Below are positions 8,390 through 10,199 of a DNA stretch of 10,199 bases, piece after piece. Below the pieces are notes generated by a model that was not told the origin of the DNA, ran no database searches, and was given only the letters and a program-made list of their open reading frames with translations. Position 1 is the stretch's first letter. Each line of letters starts with the position of its first letter. The stretch is from Clostridia bacterium (GTDB taxonomy: Bacteria; Bacillota; Clostridia; Christensenellales; Aristaeellaceae): positions 1 through 10,199 of the forward strand of contig JAFZLE010000169.1 in NCBI GenBank assembly GCA_017551645.1, in the 5' to 3' direction. The position numbers were made by a program, and so were the translations under genes.

Positions 8390-8419
8390 TTGTATAGGGC
8401 AAGTAATTTGCGATATAAT
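8390..8419 (+). promoter_or_regulatory. Candidate rightward promoter for the DUF1492-like gene
   Basis: A perfect -10 TATAAT lies at 8414-8419. An imperfect -35 TTGTAT (8390-8395) is 18 bases upstream. The -10 is held inside the TTGCG-N8-CGCAA dyad (8408-8425), so a repressor bound there would block it. The start site would be near 8426, giving a leader of about 115 bases to the gene at 8543. The -35 matches consensus only in its TTG, so the call rests mainly on the -10 and the position. Confidence 0.5.
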
Positions 8420-8425
8420 GCGCAA
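8408..8425. promoter_or_regulatory. Candidate operator TTGCG-N8-CGCAA around the rightward -10
   Basis: Perfect five-base arms at 8408-8412 and 8421-8425 enclose the TATAAT of the rightward promoter. The spacing and size (18 bp) suit a dimeric XRE/Cro-type repressor. It directly adjoins the next dyad at 8426. The assignment to the XRE protein encoded next door is an inference. Confidence 0.45.
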
Positions 8426-8444
8426 GTCGCAAAAAACCTGCGAC
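8426..8444. promoter_or_regulatory. Candidate operator GTCGCA-N7-TGCGAC at the leftward start site
   Basis: Perfect six-base arms at 8426-8431 and 8439-8444 form a 19-bp dyad with an A-rich centre. The predicted leftward start site (near 8442) falls inside it, a classic repressor position. It abuts the dyad at 8408-8425, and both contain the TGCG/CGCA core, as expected if one protein bound both. Protein identity is inferred. Confidence 0.5.
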
Positions 8445-8448
8445 ATGT

Positions 8449-8477
8449 ATTATACAGTTGCGCGAGAGGCGAGTCAA
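8449..8477 (-). promoter_or_regulatory. Near-consensus promoter of the XRE-uvrB-GNAT-uvrA-GNAT block
   Basis: On the minus strand TTGACT (8472-8477) and a perfect TATAAT (8449-8454) are separated by exactly 17 bases, an almost ideal sigma-A promoter. Transcription would start near 8442, leaving a leader of about 138 bases before the XRE ATG. The strength suggests that it needs a repressor, which fits the overlapping dyads. No GAAC-N4-GTTC LexA box was seen nearby. Confidence 0.75.
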
Positions 8478-8481
8478 CTGT
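8454..8481. promoter_or_regulatory. 28-bp dyad ACAGTTG-N14-CAACTGT spanning the leftward promoter spacer
   Basis: Perfect seven-base arms (8454-8460 and 8475-8481) bracket the region from the edge of the -10 to the -35 of the leftward promoter, with a 14-base centre. Arm centres are about two helical turns apart, so a dimer could bind one DNA face and compete with RNA polymerase. The arms differ from the TGCG-type dyads, so a different protein might bind here. Confidence 0.4.
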
Positions 8482-8498
8482 TATTTTATGAAATTATT

Positions 8499-8516
8499 GT
8501 AAGCCGGACAGCTTAC
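8499..8516. repeat. Inverted repeat GTAAGC-N6-GCTTAC before the DUF1492-like gene
   Basis: Perfect six-base arms at 8499-8504 and 8511-8516 flank CGGACA. A competing pairing is also possible between TAAGCC (8500-8505) and GGCTTA (8518-8523). In the rightward mRNA it would form a small hairpin just upstream of the GGAGGT ribosome binding site at 8531. There is no U-tract, so it is not an intrinsic terminator. Confidence 0.4.
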
Positions 8517-8542
8517 AGGCTTATGGAGACGGAGGTGGGATG

Positions 8543-9043
8543 ATGAAGATAAGCGGGAAATACCCGAGGGTGTGCCGCCTTAAGCGCAGCCTGGACAAAA
8601 AGCGCCTGCGCCTGGCTGCCGCGAGGGCGAGGTACTACGTGCGCCGGGTGAAAGCGGAGGGCAGCGCGAGCCGCGTGCGCCCCGTTTCGGGCGGCCGGAT
8701 GGCGGACGGACAGGCGCTTTTGGCGGATCTGGCGGACTGCAAGACCGAAATGGACAGCGCGGGGCAGGTCTTTACCGCGGAAAGGGACAAAACGCGGGAG
8801 CTGCTGGAACAGATGAGCGACCCGGTGAGCGGTACGCTGCTGGCGGGAGTATTGATAGAGGGGGACGGTCTGAACGTGCTCAGGCACGCGCTGGGCATGA
8901 GCAAACAGGGAGTGTACTACCGGGCGCACCGCGCGTTCGGGGAATTGGAGGAACTGATGGAGGAAAACGGGTATGGGGAGTCTGAGCATAAGGGAGATAA
9001 GGCGCCTGGCGGACGGTCTGAGCGCGAAGCTTGGGGCGCGTGA
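8543..9043 (+). CDS. DUF1492-like, sigma-region-4-type phage regulator homologue
   Basis: This is a 166-residue protein from the ATG at 8543; an ATG at 8540 would add one Met but sits too close to GGAGGT (8531-8536), so 8543 is preferred. The N-terminus is very basic (to about residue 40) and is followed by SASRVRPVSGGRMADGQALLADLADCKTE. That layout, with a G..-R-MAD...-I.-DL pattern, then a helical stretch, a 'L..MSDP...LL...I.G' segment and a terminal helix-turn-helix, matches my memory of the DUF1492 family. Such proteins in Firmicutes phages carry a sigma-70 region 4-like domain and control late genes. The helix-turn-helix is at about 98-136 (VLRHALGMSKQGVYYRAHRAF). It is transcribed divergently from the XRE-uvr block and overlaps the next gene by 71 bases. 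It may be a prophage remnant or a domesticated regulator. The family call is moderately sure, the role inferred. Confidence 0.7.
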   Translation: MKISGKYPRVCRLKRSLDKKRLRLAAARARYYVRRVKAEGSASRVRPVSGGRMADGQALLADLADCKTEMDSAGQVFTAERDKTRELLEQMSDPVSGTLLAGVLIEGDGLNVLRHALGMSKQGVYYRAHRAFGELEELMEENGYGESEHKGDKAPGGRSEREAWGA

Positions 9044-9335
9044 GATCAGCGGCGGGGAATTATATGGCAACTATTTTGCGAAAGTGCCCATCCCCATAAT
9101 AGCGAAGGGGCCCGGCTGCACCGTCTGGATAGACAGGTACTACGCCGCGTACCAGCTGGGGGAGGGTGAAGTCAGGTACGTATATGTGGCGCCGCGCCAC
9201 GCCTGCGAGGAACTCAGGGCGTGCCGCGCTTCCCAGGGCGCGCGGGGACAGCTGCCGCCGGAGATAGCGGAGCAGATCAGCCGGGCGCTGAAAAGCATGC
9301 GGCGGGCGGGGGAGAAAGTGTGGCTGTCAGATTAA
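8973..9335 (+). CDS. Hypothetical protein, unrecognised, overlapping the DUF1492-like gene
   Basis: This 120-residue frame starts at ATG 8973 with GGAGG (8959-8963) nine bases upstream, inside the 3' end of the previous gene in a different frame (71-base overlap). I do not recognise a family. The N-terminus is a short basic helix (SIREIRRLADGLSAKLG). The middle alternates hydrophobic and charged residues and looks like beta strands (YFAKVPIPIIAKGPGCTVWIDRYYAAYQLGEGEVRYVYVAP, about 34-74). A cysteine pair (C78, C84) and a basic helical tail (IAEQISRALKSMRRAGEKVW) follow. There is no signal peptide or membrane segment. The good ribosome binding site, length and codon use similar to the neighbours support a real gene. 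Coupled translation with the regulator suggests that they act together. No terminator is evident after it. Confidence 0.65.
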   Translation: MGSLSIREIRRLADGLSAKLGAREISGGELYGNYFAKVPIPIIAKGPGCTVWIDRYYAAYQLGEGEVRYVYVAPRHACEELRACRASQGARGQLPPEIAEQISRALKSMRRAGEKVWLSD

Positions 9336-9354
9336 ACTTATATTACGGCGGGGG

Positions 9355-9374
9355 TATTGCTTGAAAAGGCAATA
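9355..9374. promoter_or_regulatory. Inverted repeat TATTGC-N8-GCAATA over the lysC -35
   Basis: Perfect six-base arms (9355-9360, 9369-9374) enclose the -35 hexamer TTGAAA of the aspartate kinase promoter. It could be an operator, or a weak hairpin ending the upstream gene pair, although no U-run follows. Evidence is positional only. Confidence 0.35.
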
Positions 9375-9389
9375 AAATAATGATATAAT
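9361..9389 (+). promoter_or_regulatory. Consensus-like promoter for aspartate kinase
   Basis: TTGAAA (9361-9366) and a perfect TATAAT (9384-9389) are separated by 17 bases. The start site should fall near 9396, leaving a leader of about 66 bases to the preferred ATG at 9462. That leader is too short for a lysine (L-box) riboswitch. Confidence 0.75.
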
Positions 9390-9461
9390 TACAAGATGTA
9401 TATCATCGCAGGGTCAGCGGCCCGGGGTGTTAGACAGAATAATTCCACAGAGGATCGGCAT

Positions 9462-10199
9462 ATGGTCTGCGTAAAATTCGGCGGCACGTCCCTGGCGGAC
9501 GCGGCCCAGTTCAAAAAGGTCAAGCGGATAATCGAAAGCGACCCCAAACGGAAGTTCGTGGTGGTGTCCGCGCCGGGCAAGCGCTTTTCCGGCGACATAA
9601 AGATCACGGACATGCTGGAAGAGGTATGGAAGCGGGCGCTCAGGGGCGGCCGTATCGACCTGGCCATGAAGCCCGTGACGGAGCGCTTTTCCGAGATAGC
9701 CTGCAAGCTTAAGCTGGAGTTCGACGCCGATAAGGAAGCCGAGAAGATCGTTTCCGCGCTGAGCGTGTCCCCCGACCGGGACTACTGCATGAGCCGGGGC
9801 GAGTACTTAAGCGGCAAGCTGATGAGCCTGTACCTTGACCGTCCCTTCGTGGACCCCGCCCGGCACGTGTTTTTCGACCGGGACGGCAGCCTGGACAGCA
9901 AAAAGACGCTGAAGTCCCTGGGCAGGGCGCTTTCCGGCCTGGACGGGGCGGTGATACCCGGCTTTTACGGCTCCACCCCTTCGGGCGGCATAAAGACCTT
10001 CTCCCGGGGCGGCAGCGACATCACCGGCGCGCTGGTGGCCGCCGCGGCAGGCGCGGAGCTCTACGAGAACTGGACGGACGTGAACGGCCTGCTGGCGGCG
10101 GACCCCCGCGTGGTCAACAAGCCCGAGACCGTAAGGAACTTAAGCTACCGCGAGCTGCGCATACTCTCCTACATGGGCGCCAGCGTCATGCACGCGGAC
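9462..10199 (+). CDS. lysC: Aspartate kinase (3'-truncated by window edge)
   Basis: This enzyme phosphorylates L-aspartate with ATP, the first step toward lysine, threonine, methionine and diaminopimelate. The first 246 codons are visible and the frame runs off the window. Motifs are KFGGTS (5-10, catalytic lysine and nucleotide loop), VVVSAPGKR (33-41), SRGEYLSGKL (111-120), GFYGSTPSGGIKTF (167-180), SRGGSDITGA (181-190), ENWTDVNGLLAADPR (202-216) and ELRILSYMGASVMH (231-244). The VSAPGKRF stretch and the ENWTDV.G..-ADPR pattern fit the monofunctional clostridial type of roughly 440 residues, so the missing part should hold the regulatory ACT domains. The start at 9462 puts KFGGTS at the usual distance and has AGAGGA (9449-9454) as ribosome binding site. 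An in-frame ATG at 9396 would add 22 residues but has no binding site. The gene has its own promoter and is probably independent of the genes upstream. Confidence 0.95.
   Translation, partial: MVCVKFGGTSLADAAQFKKVKRIIESDPKRKFVVVSAPGKRFSGDIKITDMLEEVWKRALRGGRIDLAMKPVTERFSEIACKLKLEFDADKEAEKIVSALSVSPDRDYCMSRGEYLSGKLMSLYLDRPFVDPARHVFFDRDGSLDSKKTLKSLGRALSGLDGAVIPGFYGSTPSGGIKTFSRGGSDITGALVAAAAGAELYENWTDVNGLLAADPRVVNKPETVRNLSYRELRILSYMGASVMHAD

Noticed and set aside
8305..8542. Repeats in the control region as a CRISPR array or replication origin iterons
   Set aside because: They are short, unlike inverted repeats with no regular spacer unit and no nearby cas or replication initiator gene.
9390..9461. 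Lysine riboswitch before lysC
   Set aside because: The leader from the predicted start is about 66 bases, far shorter than an L-box aptamer, and no such fold is apparent.

Overview
The window most likely comes from a Gram-positive anaerobe of the Clostridia type. The reasons are strong GGAGG ribosome binding sites, sigma-A-like promoters, a clostridial-type aspartate kinase and a DUF1492-like phage-type regulator. Genes from about 1.9 kb rightward are GC-rich yet use ATA often for isoleucine. The lineage is an inference from gene content only.

Layout. (1) 1-1621, plus strand: the end of a sugar ABC transporter operon with two tandem RbsC/YjfF-type permeases, closed by a strong hairpin at 1689-1722 that can also stop transcription from the other side. 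(2) 8304 down to 1891, minus strand: a five-gene block in the order XRE regulator, uvrB, GNAT acetyltransferase, uvrA, second GNAT acetyltransferase. The regulator and uvrB overlap by one base and the remaining gaps are 43, 24 and 15 bases. Directly after the last GNAT gene, in the same frame, lies a short relic that reads like the C-terminus of a diverged second UvrA. (3) 8305-8542: a control region with a near-consensus leftward promoter, a candidate rightward promoter facing it, and a cluster of inverted repeats. (4) 8543-9335, plus strand: a DUF1492/sigma-region-4-like protein and an overlapping gene that I do not recognise. (5) 9361 to the end: a consensus promoter and the first 246 codons of aspartate kinase (lysC type).

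How the parts work together. UvrA finds DNA damage and loads UvrB, so these two genes form the damage-recognition half of nucleotide excision repair; UvrC is not in the window. No Gram-positive LexA box was seen by eye in front of the block. The co-transcribed XRE repressor and the dyads at the promoter suggest local control instead. The divergent DUF1492-like gene shares this control region, so the two transcription regulators may form a switch of the kind found in phages. That is the most unusual reading of the window. The individual repair, transport and lysine-pathway genes look ordinary and intact.
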